A DNA stretch of 64,000 nt from an uncultured Clostridia bacterium (lineage in GTDB: Bacteria > Bacillota_A > Clostridia > TANB77 > CAG-508): NCBI GenBank assembly GCA_947624725.1, contig CANQLP010000001.1:150408-214407 (forward strand). The letters are read 5' to 3'. The first letter of the stretch is position 1; the number at the start of each line of letters is the position of its first letter. The notes under the pieces were generated by a model. That model was not told where the DNA came from and searched no databases. It was given only the letters and a program-made list of their open reading frames with translations. Both the position numbers and the translations under genes were made by a program. This document shows, piece after piece, positions 19,927 through 30,524 of this stretch.

Positions 19927-21447
19927 TTAATTATTTACTCCATGTGTTACCATCGGTGTAGATGTTGTAATATTGCTAAATGTGTAGCCATGTGAGAATC
20001 CATAATCTATTATACTGCTTAAAGCATTTACCGTTTTTGTGTTTCCACTAAAATCATGCATCAATACTACATTGTTTCTGCCATGTTTTAGTCCACTTAT
20101 TACACTATTATATACATCACTTGAATTCTTTGCTCCTCCTGCATCTCCTGAGCTTACATTCCAATCAAAATATTTGTATCCTCTTGCTACTACTTCTTTT
20201 GTAAGTTTTGTCATTATTCCTGGATTGAATCTACTTACTGTATTTGAACTTCCTCCTGGAAATCTAGTTATTGTAGCATTATATCCAGTAGATGCTTTTA
20301 TTTTATCCTGAATCCTTGTGATATTTGCCATATATGTTTCTACTGATTGATATATTGCTTTATAATCATGAGAATATCCATGTATTCCTACGGTATGGCC
20401 TTCATTTACTTCTCTTTTTACTAACTTTTCATTTTCTGCACTATAATTTAATATAAAGAATGTTGCTTTTACGCCTTTTGATTTTAATATATCTAGTACT
20501 TGTGGAGTAATTGTTGATGTTGGTCCATCATCAAATGTCAAAAAGATTGTTCCACCAGTTCCTCCTGCATTATCTCCTTGATTTGTATTAATATTATTAG
20601 TTACATTTACATAGATTGTTCTCGTCTTTTTTGCTTCATTTCCACTATTATCCTTAACTGTATATGTCACAGTATATTCACCAGATTTTGCTGTGTTTAC
20701 TTCTCCTGTAACTTCAATTTTATCTGTTAAATCCCCATCTATCTCGTCTGTTGCTTTTGCACCCTGTTCAGAGTATTTAGCATTTAGCTTTAAATACATT
20801 GTGCTTTCTCCATTTAAGCTTATTTCAGGTTTTTCTTTATCAACTAATTTTATTGTTCTTGTTACAGTTCCTACATTTTTTGAGCTATCTTCTACTGTAT
20901 AAATTAATTTATACTCTTTATCATTAACTTCTTCTTTTGTAATTTCTACATTGTCTTTTAATTCTTCGCTTGAATTATCAGTAACAGTAAATCCTAATTC
21001 TTTATATTCTTCTTTATAAGATATTTCTTCTACTTCGTTTCCTTCTAGTTTAATTTCAGGTGGAGTTGTATCTACTATTTCAATAATATGTATTTCTGTA
21101 TAATCTTCTATTAATGTTGGAATTATGTATTTTACTTCATATTTTCCTATCTTATTAAAATCTACATTTCCTTCTACCTTTACTTTATCACTAACATCTT
21201 TAAAATGATATATAGCTTCTACCTTGCCTAAGTCTGCTTCTTGTCCTACTTCATATTTTATTGTTTCTTCTATATTTATTTCAGGTTTTTCTAAAACAAA
21301 TGTTAATTCCAAAGTTAATATCATAAAAATCGGAAGTAGAATAAGTATATATTTTAATTGTTTTATTTTTTTCACTTTAAAAATTATAAATAATATTCCA
21401 ATAATTAATAAATATGAAAATGCCTCTATTAAATATATATACAACAT
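19927..21447 (-). CDS. membrane-anchored polysaccharide deacetylase (CE4) with Ig-like repeats
   Basis: 506 residues: two N-terminal membrane helices (about 1-50), then three tandem beta-sandwich repeats of the DUF5011/HYR type (each with DTTPPEIKLEG or EKPEISLNG), then a NodB domain with TFDDGPTS, GIHGYSHD and RFPGGSS metal and catalytic motifs and LMHD near the end. It probably de-N-acetylates peptidoglycan or another surface glycan. AAAAGGAG precedes the ATG. No in-frame CGG. Confidence 0.9.
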   Translation of the reverse strand: MLYIYLIEAFSYLLIIGILFIIFKVKKIKQLKYILILLPIFMILTLELTFVLEKPEINIEETIKYEVGQEADLGKVEAIYHFKDVSDKVKVEGNVDFNKIGKYEVKYIIPTLIEDYTEIHIIEIVDTTPPEIKLEGNEVEEISYKEEYKELGFTVTDNSSEELKDNVEITKEEVNDKEYKLIYTVEDSSKNVGTVTRTIKLVDKEKPEISLNGESTMYLKLNAKYSEQGAKATDEIDGDLTDKIEVTGEVNTAKSGEYTVTYTVKDNSGNEAKKTRTIYVNVTNNINTNQGDNAGGTGGTIFLTFDDGPTSTITPQVLDILKSKGVKATFFILNYSAENEKLVKREVNEGHTVGIHGYSHDYKAIYQSVETYMANITRIQDKIKASTGYNATITRFPGGSSNTVSRFNPGIMTKLTKEVVARGYKYFDWNVSSGDAGGAKNSSDVYNSVISGLKHGRNNVVLMHDFSGNTKTVNALSSIIDYGFSHGYTFSNITTSTPMVTHGVNN

Positions 21448-21488
21448 CTTTTACTGCTCCTTTTAGTGCGATTATAACATTTTTATAC

Positions 21489-22202
21489 TTAGTCTATCAT
21501 ACTTATTTTATCTATAATAGGTTGATTTTCTTTTAAAACTGTTCCATTATCATCTTCTACTTTTGTATCATCACATATCTTATCTACTATTTCTATTCCA
21601 CTTGTAACTTTTCCAAATGCTGCATATTGTCCATCTAAAAATGTACTATCCTCATGAACTATAAAGAATTGTGAGCTTGCACTATTATATGAGCTAGCTC
21701 TTGCCATTGAGATTGTTCCTCTAACATGAGATATTGTATTTTTTACCCCGTTTTGTGTAAATTCTCCTTTTATGTTTTCATCGCTTCCTCCTGTTCCATT
21801 TCCTTCAGGATCTCCACCTTGTATCATAAAGCCTTTTATTATTCTATGGAATGTTAGTCCATCATAAAATCCTTCATTTACAAGTTTTGCAAAATTTGCA
21901 ACTGTAATTGGTGCAATGTCTGCATCTAATTCTAGTTCAATTGTTCCATAATTTTTTATTTCGATTTTTGCATGATGTTTTCCAGTGCTATACATGCCTT
22001 TTACCTCCTCATTATTTGTTTGCGTAGTAGTATTATTATTCTGTTCTAAATCATTTTTATCTTTTTCAGTTGTTCTTGTAGCAGTATTCTGCTCTGCACT
22101 ATTTGTATCACTTAAATTGCCTTTAAAAACTAATACCCCAACTATTATCAAAACTGCAATTACTGCAATACTTACAATACTTATAATTACTTTTTTGTTC
22201 AT
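21489..22202 (-). CDS. exported cyclophilin-type peptidyl-prolyl isomerase
   Basis: An N-terminal membrane anchor (residues 4-27), an Asn/Thr-rich linker, then a cyclophilin domain with FHRIIKGFMIQGGDP, SMARA and SQFFIV. It folds exported proteins outside the membrane. I chose the ATG at 22202 because the upstream GTG lies inside the AGGTGG ribosome site. Confidence 0.92.
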   Translation of the reverse strand: MNKKVIISIVSIAVIAVLIIVGVLVFKGNLSDTNSAEQNTATRTTEKDKNDLEQNNNTTTQTNNEEVKGMYSTGKHHAKIEIKNYGTIELELDADIAPITVANFAKLVNEGFYDGLTFHRIIKGFMIQGGDPEGNGTGGSDENIKGEFTQNGVKNTISHVRGTISMARASSYNSASSQFFIVHEDSTFLDGQYAAFGKVTSGIEIVDKICDDTKVEDDNGTVLKENQPIIDKISMID

Positions 22203-22289
22203 AAAATATACCACCTATAAATATAATTTTTATATATATAATATTATCCCAAAATTAATGTCATGTCAATTATACATTAAAATTTTTCT

Positions 22290-22649
22290 TTATTCACTAA
22301 TATGTTCTAGTCCATTTGTAAATATTCTTGCAATATGCTCATCTTTTACTGAATAATACATCATTTTTCCATCTTTTCTAGGCTTAGCAACCCCGAATTG
22401 TCTAAGAATTTTTAATTGATGTGATGTAGCAGATTGACTAATGTTTAATATTGTTGCAATATCGCACACACATAATTCTTGAAGTGATAATAATTGAATT
22501 ATTTTTATTCTTGTTAAATCTCCAAAAATTTTAAAAAATTCCGATAAATTATATGCTTTATTTTCTGTCAATAATTGTTTTTTAAGTTTTTCTACAATTT
22601 CAGGATGTACCACAGTTTCTTCGCATTTATCTATTATATCATTTTCCAT
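22290..22649 (-). CDS. ArsR/SmtB-family metal repressor (CadC-like)
   Basis: 119 residues with a winged HTH (LCVCDIATILNISQSATSHQ), the CVC metal site in the recognition region and a flexible N-terminal Cys (DKCEETVVHPE), as in CadC sensors of Cd/Pb/Zn. It starts 14 bases after the end of cadA, so the two are co-transcribed, and likely binds the dyad upstream of cadA. Confidence 0.9.
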   Translation of the reverse strand: MENDIIDKCEETVVHPEIVEKLKKQLLTENKAYNLSEFFKIFGDLTRIKIIQLLSLQELCVCDIATILNISQSATSHQLKILRQFGVAKPRKDGKMMYYSVKDEHIARIFTNGLEHISE

Positions 22650-22663
22650 ACATATTCCTCCTA

Positions 22664-24553
22664 TTATCTCTTTAAAGCTCTTAGAGAATTGATTGTTGCA
22701 ATAATTGTAACTCCAACATCTGCAATTACTGCTTGCCATATTGCAGCTATTCCAGATATTCCGAAATACTATTGCTATTATCTTTATCAAAAGTGCCATA
22801 CTTATATTTTGCATAACTATTCTTTTTGTTTTTTTAGAAATTTGTATCGCAGCCTCAATTTTTGATATTTCATCTGTCATTATAACTATATCTGATGCTT
22901 CTATTGCTGAATCTGACCCCAAACTTCCCATACTTATTCCAACATCTGATATTGTAAGTACTGGGCTGTCATTAATTCCGGTCTCCTACAAAGGCTGTTA
23001 ATTTACCTTTTGTCTTTTCTTTCATTATTTTTTCTATTTCTTCTACTTTAGCATCTGGCAGTAGCTCTGCTTTAAATTCATCTATTTCAAGCTCTTTTGC
23101 AATTTTGCTTGCTACAGCTTTTGTATCTCCTGTAAGCATTATCTCTTTTGTTATTCCAAGTTTTCTTAAATCTTTTAGTGCCTTTTTAGTATCTTCCTTC
23201 ATAACATCTGAAATTACAATATAGCCGACAAATTTTCTATCTATTGCTACATAAATTACAGTTCCTATTTTTTCTACTTCTTCATAATCTATTTTTTCTT
23301 TTTCTAATAATTTTTTATTCCCAGCTAGCACTTCTTTTCCTTTTATAATTGCTTTTATACCATTTCCTGCAATTTCTTCATGCAAAGTTATATAACTTTT
23401 ATCTATTTCTTTTCCATATTTATTTAATATAGAGCTTGCAATCGGATGGTTTGAAAATGATTCTGCATATGCACAATTTTCAAGTAGTTCAGCTTCACTT
23501 ATATTGTCTAGTGGATGAATTTCAGTAACTTCAAATACCCCTCTAGTTAGTGTTCCTGTTTTATCAAAAACTATTGTATCGACATTATTTAATGCTTCAA
23601 GATAGTTTGAGCCCTTTACTAATATTCCGTTTTTTGATGCACATCCAATTCCTGCAAAATATCCAAGTGGTACCGATATAACTAACGCACAAGGACAAGA
23701 AATTACTAAACATACTAGTGCTTTATAGAACCAATCTGAGAAAAACGCATCTTTTATTATTAAAGGTGGAACAATTGCAATTATTATCGCAATTATTATA
23801 ACTATTGGAGTATAAATTTTTGCAAATTTAGTAATAAAATTTTCTGTTTTAGCTTTTTTACTAGATGTATTTTCAACTAATTCTAATATCTTTGATACTG
23901 TTGAATTTTCAAATGTTTTTGTTACCTTTATTGTTAATAAATTTTTAGTATTAATCATTCCGGCTTAATACTTCTGAATCTTTTTTTACTTCTCTTGGAA
24001 CTGATTCTCCAGTAAGAGCTGATGTGTCTAAATATGAAGTACCATCAAGCACTATTCCATCTAAAGGTATTCTTTCTCCTGACTTTACAATGATAATTTC
24101 TCCTATTTTTACTTGTTCTGGAGAAACCCTTTCTATTTTATCTCCTATTTTTAAATTTGCATAATCAGGTCTTATATTCATAAGTTCTGCTATAGATTTT
24201 CTTGAATGGTCTACTGCTTTATCTTGCATATATTCTCCAATGCTATAAAAAAGCATTACAGCTACTGCCTCTGTATATTCTCCAATTGCTATTGCACCAA
24301 TACTTGCAATACTCATTAAAAATGTTTCATCAAATATTTTTCCATGTATTATATTTTTTATGGCATTAAAAATAATGCTATAACTTATTACTATATATGA
24401 CATTAAAAATATTATAAATTTTGCTTTATCACTTATGTTTAAAACTATCCCTAGTGAAAATAAAATCCCTGAAATTATTATTTTTACAAGAGATAGCTTT
24501 CCTTCCTCTTCTTCCTCTTCAATTTGCTTTTTTGTGTCATTATTATTTTTCAT
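22664..24553 (-). CDS. cadA: heavy-metal P1B-type ATPase (Zn/Cd/Pb efflux), three CGG+1 sites
   Basis: Motifs in order: LTGES, CPC metal site (VISCPCALVIS), DKTGTLT, then the hinge. There is no N-terminal HMA domain; instead a short Glu-rich tail. Skips: S-CGGA at 23960-23962 gives SEVLSGMINT (the transduction-domain Gly); D-CGGA at 22978-22980 gives VGDGINDSP, the invariant GDGxND; F-CGGA at 22761-22763 gives AIVFGISGIAAIWQA in the last membrane helices. The corrected length is 628 residues. Confidence 0.95.
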
Positions 24554-24567
24554 AAGTACCTCCTACT

Positions 24568-24591
24568 ATATATGATTATATGTTCATATAT
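24568..24591 (-). promoter_or_regulatory. CadC/SmtB-type operator upstream of cadA
   Basis: The inverted repeat ATATATGA-N8-TCATATAT lies 15 bp upstream of the cadA ATG. Its form and place fit the dyads bound by ArsR/SmtB repressors, and such a repressor is encoded just downstream. Confidence 0.6.
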
Positions 24592-24631
24592 AGTATATGT
24601 CTTTTACATTTATATGTCAATATATTTTATA

Positions 24632-25151
24632 TTATTTTTTTATTATTCTATCAAATCCTACTACTGTAACATTATTTGGTATTTCTTTTAAAACAGTACT
24701 GTTTGCACCTATTTTTACATTGTCCCCTATTTTTATAGGTCCGAAGAATTTTTGCTCCTGTTCCAATCATTACATTATTTCCTATATCAGGATGTCTTTT
24801 AAATTTATCTTTTCCTGTCCCTCCAAGTGTTACATCATGATATATTGTACAATCATTTCCTATAGTTGTAGTTTCTCCAATAACTATGCCCATACCATGG
24901 TCAATAAATAATCTTCTGCCAATTATTGCACCTGGATGTATTTCTATTCCTGTAAAAAATCTACCTACTTGTGAAATGAACCTTGCTAAAAAAAATAACT
25001 TGTGTATATATAAAAAATGTGAAATTCTATATAACACAAGTATAATAAATCCTGGATATAAAAATATTACTTCCAAAATGCTCCTACATGCAGGATCTTT
25101 TTTTCTTATATTTTTTGCATCTTCATATAGTTCTTTTAGCAATTTCTTCAT
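24632..25151 (-). CDS. cysE: serine O-acetyltransferase, one CGG+1 site
   Basis: A left-handed beta-helix enzyme that makes O-acetylserine for cysteine synthesis. It shows [28 protein letters not shown] and [10 protein letters not shown]. The frame breaks at GAKIL-CGG-A (24741-24743); the skip gives [20 protein letters not shown], the expected hexapeptide repeat, through to [10 protein letters not shown]. 172 residues, as in short Firmicute CysE. The start is the ATG at 25151 after AAGGTG. Confidence 0.94.
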
Positions 25152-25196
25152 AAAACTCACCTTAAATATAATATGAAAAAATGCCATAAACATTTC

Positions 25197-25622
25197 TTAT
25201 TTACTCTCATATTCTTCAAGTAATTTTTGAAATTTCTTGCCATATTCTGGATAATGTTTATTAAGATTAATAGGTCTTAAATTATTATCTGTGAAGCAAT
25301 GTTTTGTTTCTGCAGTAAGTACAGTTTTGCCTGTTTCCTTATTTATAACATCATAAATAACTGTAAGCCTAACTCCGTTATATTCTTTTACTTGTGGCTT
25401 AATTACAATTGTATCTGCAAATGTAACATGGGTTTTATATTCACATTTTACTCCAAGCACAGGAATCGTAGCTCCATTTTTCTCCCATTCTTCAAATGGC
25501 ATACCAATTTCTCTAAGCCAAAGACACCTTGCTTCTTCTAGATATCTTATATAATTTGAATGATGTACAACTCCCATTTTATCTGTTTCATAATAATTTA
25601 TTTTTCTTTCAAATGAACTCAT
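25197..25622 (-). CDS. YbgC-type acyl-CoA thioesterase (4HBT fold)
   Basis: 141 residues with the hot-dog fold signature YYETDKMGVVHHSNYIRYLEE, whose Asp and His are the catalytic elements of YbgC-like thioesterases. The substrate cannot be read from the sequence. GAAGG precedes the ATG. The gene lies between pncB and cysE with short gaps. Confidence 0.88.
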   Translation of the reverse strand: MSSFERKINYYETDKMGVVHHSNYIRYLEEARCLWLREIGMPFEEWEKNGATIPVLGVKCEYKTHVTFADTIVIKPQVKEYNGVRLTVIYDVINKETGKTVLTAETKHCFTDNNLRPINLNKHYPEYGKKFQKLLEEYESK

Positions 25623-25643
25623 ATTTTGACTTCCTTCCTATGT

Positions 25644-27067
25644 TTACCTTTCGTTTAGCATTTTGATTTTTAAATCATATAGTTTTTGTGATAAATCCAC
25701 ATAATATTTTTGTGGATTGTTCAATCTTTTTATCTCATCCCAAATTGTCTTTAAATCATTTTTTGAATATTCCACAATTTCCTCAAGCTTTGGAATGTTA
25801 TATATAAGTTTTCCATTTTCGAATATTTTTACTTGTAATTCTTTTACCTCATAATTTGTAAGAGTTTTCTTTTTCCAAGTATTGTTTGGATCAAATATTT
25901 GATAACTTTCCTTTGGAACTTCTTCATCTTTAAGCATTATAACATCTGCCATTGCAAATCCTGTATCCTTAGAATAAAATCTACATACCTTTTTAAAACT
26001 TGGATTTGTTATTTTCTCTGCATTCTCACTTATCTTTATTTTTGGAATTATTTTGCCTTCTTTTTCAATTCCGACTAACTTATATACTCCTCCAAACACT
26101 GCATCAGATTTTGCTGTAATTAGATTTTCTCCTACACCAAATGAATCTATTTTTGCTCCTTGATTATTTAATGATGTAATCAAATATTCATCTAATGAAT
26201 TTGTTGCACAGATTTTACAGTCAGGATATCCTGCATTATCTAAAATTTCTCTTACTTTCTTAGAAAGATATGCTAAATCTCCACTATCAAGTCTTACAGC
26301 AGCAGGCCTTATGCCTTTTGGTTTTAATACTTCATCAAATACTTTTATAGCATTTGGAAGTCCAGAATTTAATGTATTATATGTATCTATAAGTAATGTA
26401 CAATTATTTGGATAAAGATTTGCATATGCCTTAAATGCCTCATATTCATTGTCAAAGCTTTGTACCCAGCTATGTGCCATTGTACCAGAAGCTGGTACAT
26501 TAAACATTTTTGCAGTTAGTGTACAAGATGTTCCGAACTGCTCCACCAATAATTGCAGCTCTTGCTCCATAAATTGCTGAAGACACTCCATGTGCTCTTC
26601 TTGCTCCAAATTCCATAACTGGTCTTCCGACTAGCAGCTCTTACAATTCTTGCAGTTTTAGTTGCAATTAAACTTTGATGATTTAAAATAACTAAAATTG
26701 CTGTTTCTAATATTTGTGCTTCTATTGCAGGAGCTCTTATAGTTATTAATGGTTCATTTGGAAATACTACTGTTCCTTCAGGTATTGCCCAAATATCTCC
26801 AGTAAACTTAAAGTTTCTCAAATATTCCAAATACTTATCTGAAAACATATTCTGTGATTTTAAATATTCTATATCTTCATCTTCAAATTTTAAATTTTGC
26901 ACATATTCTATAATCTGCTCCAATCCACAAACAATTGCATAGCCACCATGGTCTGGAACTTTTCTAAAAAATACATCAAAATATACTATGTCATTTTTAT
27001 TATTTTCAAAATAACCATTTGACATTGTAAATTCATAGAAATCTGCAAGCAATTCTAATTTATCCAT
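25644..27067 (-). CDS. pncB: nicotinate phosphoribosyltransferase, two CGG+1 sites
   Basis: Salvages nicotinate into NAD. N-terminal LLADFYEFTMSNGYF and VRLDSGDLAYLS match PncB. Skips: S-CGGA at 26627-26629 gives RAASGRPVMEFGARRAHG; V-CGGA at 26533-26535 gives GGAVGTSCTLTAKMFN. Each is followed directly by conserved PncB text. The corrected length is 473 residues. It lies just downstream of nadE, forming an NAD operon. Confidence 0.95.
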
Positions 27068-27101
27068 AACCTAAATTACCTCCTAAAAAAGCAAAGCATT
27101 T

Positions 27102-27879
27102 TTATTTTTTGTCCATTTCATAAAGACAATTTTTTCTATCAAATTTAAATACTGGTGCCATTTTTCTTTTATGCCTTGATGCTTTATATTTTTGTATTAT
27201 TATTTTTTTAGCTCTTTCTTCTGTTTCACCAGTTTCTATCATTTCTTCAATTTGTTTATATGTTACACCTAATTTTTCTTCGTCTGTTTTTCCTCCTAAT
27301 CCATCATTTGGAGCTTTTTTTAATACACTTTCTGGTACTCCTAAAAATCTTCCAATTTCAATTACTTCATTTGCTGTAAAATTTCCAATTGGATTAAAAT
27401 CGAAGCTATTATCTCCCCATTTTGTAGTATATCCGAACCATTGCTTCTGAAAGATTACCTGTTCCTATTACCAAAAATCCAAGTGATTGTGCAACAGCAT
27501 AAAGAGTTGTCATTCTCAAGCGTGGCTTAATATTAATTAATGCCTCATCACTTAAGCCATTACCACCAAATTCCTTACTTACATCATCTTTAAACAATTT
27601 AAAGCTCTCTGTTAAGTCTATGGTTACTAAATTAACTCCAAATGTTTTGGCAACTTCTTTAGCATCTTCCATATCAGACATCACTGACTCACATGGCATT
27701 GATATAGGTACAACCCTATTTTCTCCAAGTGCTCTTACAGCCATTGCAATTACTGTTGCTGAATCTTTTCCTCCACTATTTCCAACGACTACTCCTTTTG
27801 CTCCACTTCTTTCTACATAATTTCTAATCCAATTTATAGCATTCTCTGTTTGTTTTCTTAATTCTTCTCTATTTAACAT
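27102..27879 (-). CDS. nadE: NH3-dependent NAD synthetase, one CGG+1 site
   Basis: Makes NAD from deamido-NAD. It has the PP-loop SGGKDS and GTGNLSEAMV. The frame breaks at V-CGG-A (27433-27435); the skip gives EAMVGYTTKWGDNSFDFNP, the conserved GYxTxxGD region, and reads to a 258-residue protein. It is the ammonia-dependent form, with no glutaminase domain. Confidence 0.94.
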
Positions 27880-27901
27880 CCTTTTTACCCCTTTATTAGA
27901 T

Positions 27902-27940
27902 AAAAAGCAAGCAATTAGTAAAACTAACCCCTGCTTTTTA
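27902..27940 (-). terminator. terminator of the sortase gene
   Basis: A long imperfect stem beginning AAAAGCA and ending TGCTTTT, followed by a T-rich run in the minus direction. It lies between the sortase stop and nadE. Confidence 0.65.
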
Positions 27941-27954
27941 TTTTATAATATATA

Positions 27955-28752
27955 TTACTCTTTTACTTTTTTAGCTACAACGGCAAATCTTCCATTTTCT
28001 GTATGATATGCACAAGTAGATAAAGTTATTAATTGATCTCCATATGCTGCAGTTGTTCCTGTATCATACATAGCATCTCTTTTTGCATTACTTACATATT
28101 CATTAAATGCTGCTTCGTTTTCTGCATTTACAAAATAGTAATATCTAAATACATTCTTCTCAGATTTATAATATACTCTTGAACGAAATGCCGAAATAAC
28201 TTCATATTCTACATCTTCAGTTAATGTTGTAAACTTAATTCTTTTATGTCCTTGATAGAAATCTTCTTTTTCATATTTCATTAAATCTTCAAACATTGCA
28301 CCATTTAAGTTTCTGTGTCCATATATTAAGAAATTTTCACTAGGCTTATCTAAGTCTACATCTTTATCTAGATAGATTGAACCTCTTGCTGAATATTCTC
28401 CTTTGTAGTTATGGTCTAGATAGAAATCATTGTCAGTTCCTTTTACAACTGGATAACTAACATTAGTATCTGGTATCTCTATCCATGCTACTACATCAGG
28501 ATATTGACTATGAAGTTCTTCCAATTTTACCATTCTTTCTGTTTTTTCATCTTCTTTAGGTTCTTCTTCTGTATCAGTCATATATTCTGCTAAAGAATCA
28601 TAGTCATTTTTCTCTTTATGGTCTATATAATATTTTACCCCTAAATATACTGCTGTTCCTACTACAACTAAAGCTAATAAAATTATAATGATATTTCTAA
28701 TTATTTTTTTCTTGTTACTATTTGAACTTCTTTCACTTTTTTCTCGTCTCAT
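27955..28752 (-). CDS. class B sortase
   Basis: A transpeptidase that links surface proteins to peptidoglycan. 265 residues: a basic tail, one membrane helix (about 20-42), then the sortase barrel with the catalytic His in IYGHRN, Cys in LSTCAY and Arg in ENGRFAVVAK. It is monocistronic with its own terminator. No sortase substrate with a sorting signal was seen in this window. Confidence 0.92.
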   Translation of the reverse strand: MRREKSERSSNSNKKKIIRNIIIILLALVVVGTAVYLGVKYYIDHKEKNDYDSLAEYMTDTEEEPKEDEKTERMVKLEELHSQYPDVVAWIEIPDTNVSYPVVKGTDNDFYLDHNYKGEYSARGSIYLDKDVDLDKPSENFLIYGHRNLNGAMFEDLMKYEKEDFYQGHKRIKFTTLTEDVEYEVISAFRSRVYYKSEKNVFRYYYFVNAENEAAFNEYVSNAKRDAMYDTGTTAAYGDQLITLSTCAYHTENGRFAVVAKKVKE

Positions 28753-28841
28753 TATGATTCTCCTTTATTTTTATATTCTTATTATGTACAGAAATAATAT
28801 TATCATAAATAAATATAAAATACAATATAATTTTTAATTTT

Positions 28842-29906
28842 TTACATTAAAATTTTTCCACCTCCAAGGACAATATCACCTAAGTAAAATACTGCAGACT
28901 GTCCTGGAGTTATTGCTCTTTGTGGTTCTTCAAATACAACCTTTATTCTTTTTTTGTCTTCTTCTGCAAATATTTTTGCTTTTGCACAATTTGCAGAATA
29001 TCTTGTTTTTACCGTTACTTCCATTGGCTCTTTTATCTCATCATATAATAATAAATTAATGTCTGTAACTTCAATTTCCTTTTTATAAAGCTCTTTTTCT
29101 TCTCCTACTATAACCTCATTCTTCTCTTTATTAAATCCTAAAACAAATAATGGAACTTTATATGAGATTTTTAAGCCTTTCCTTTGTCCAATAGTGTAGT
29201 TATATAAGCCTGTATGCTTTCCTAATACTTCTCCTTTAGAATTTACAATATTTCCTTCCTTTGGAGATAAATTAGAATTTTCTTCTAAAAACCTTTGATA
29301 ATTTCCGATCTGGAATAAAACATATATCTTCACTATCTGGCTTATTTGCAACTTTTAAATCATTTTCCCTTGCAATTTCTCTAATTTCATCTTTGCTTTT
29401 AAAATCACCTAAAGGAAATAAAACATTTCCAATTATATCTTTTGGAATATTCCACAAAACATAACTTTGATCTTTTCTTCCAGCATTTGACTTTTTAAGA
29501 ATCCATCTTCCATATTCTTTACTGTATTCAGTTTTTGCATAGTGTCCGGTTGCAATATACTTACAACCGGAGCTCCTTTGCTTTTTCATACATAATTCCA
29601 AATTTCATATATCTATTGCATTCAATACATGGATTCGGCGTTTTGCAATTTGAATAACTATTTATAAAATCATCTATTACATTCTTTTTAAATTCTTCTT
29701 TGTAATCATGCGTAAAGTGAGGAATACCTAAAGCTTTGCATACATTTTTAGCGTCAATGTAAGTGTTCATATTACAACAGCTACTTCCTGCAAAAAGCTC
29801 AAGTGTTGTTCCTATTACATCATAGCCTTGTTTCTTTAATAAAAGTGCTGAAACACTACTATCTACTCCTCCACTCATTCCGTAATAATACCTTTTTATT
29901 CTCCAA
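28842..29906 (-). CDS. mnmA: tRNA-specific 2-thiouridylase, three CGG+1 sites
   Basis: Thiolates U34 of Lys, Glu and Gln tRNAs. The start is TTG at 29906 with AGGAG seven bases upstream. Skips: L-CGGA at 29880-29882 gives KKVLLGMSGGVDSS (PP-loop); L-CGGT at 29567-29569 gives AKELGCKYIATGHYA; D-CGGA at 29305-29307 gives CFIPDGNYQRFL. The corrected length is 353 residues. It follows sufU, fitting its need for persulfide sulfur. This tRNA-modifying enzyme itself depends on three frameshifts. Confidence 0.95.
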
Positions 29907-29937
29907 CTTATTTCTCCTTTTATAAGATATAAACTTC

Positions 29938-30388
29938 TTAAATTTTTTCTAATATATTCTCCATAGTATGCCAAGCAAGAAGTGCACATTTTACCCTAGC
30001 TGGCATATTAGAAACATTCTTAAAAGCAATAGCATCTTCTAATATTTTTAAATTTTCTTCATTTGTTTCTTCCCTTTTTATCATAGCAATAAAAGTTTTA
30101 ACAATCTTTCTTGCCTCATCTAAAGTTTTTCCTCTTAAAGTATCTATCATAATAGATGTAGAGGCTTGAGAGACTGCACAGCCGTGACCGAGTAAATCCC
30201 ATATCTTCAATAATATTTCCATTCAATTTAAGCTCTAATGTTATTTCATCACCACAATTTGGATTATGTCCTAATTCTCTATAATCTGCATCCTTCAAGA
30301 CCTTTTTATTATATGAATTCATACTGTGTTCCATAATTAAGTCATTATATATATCGTATCCATTCATTTTTTCATCCATTCCTTCCAT
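29938..30388 (-). CDS. sufU: SufU Fe-S sulfur-transfer protein, one CGG+1 site
   Basis: A zinc-dependent sulfur acceptor for SufS. The three Cys ligands are in NPNCGD, GHGCAVS and RVKCALLAW. The frame breaks at FT-CGG-T (30188-30190); the skip yields DMGFTGHGCAVSQAS, so the GHGC ligand loop exists only after the shift. 149 residues from 30388; starts at 30379 or 30367 are also possible because no clear ribosome site picks one. Confidence 0.93.
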
Positions 30389-30403
30389 ATTTTTTTTAAT
30401 TTG

Positions 30404-30524
30404 CTCGGAAAAGAATTAGTATAGTACAAGGCAGGCGAGGCAAAATTTCTTGAGATAGACCTAGTGGTCATCGAAAAAATTTTGTCCGAAGCCTAACGCA
30501 GTAATATGCTAATTCTTTTTCGAG
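30404..30524. repeat. large hairpin with GC-richer core (element A)
   Basis: Arms CTCGGAAAAGAATTAG (30404-30419) and CTAATTCTTTTTCGAG (30509-30524) pair with one mismatch around an 89-bp core that is richer in GC than its surroundings. The sufS stop codon lies in the right arm. Similar layouts occur at 50599-50720 and 62069-62244. Confidence 0.6.
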
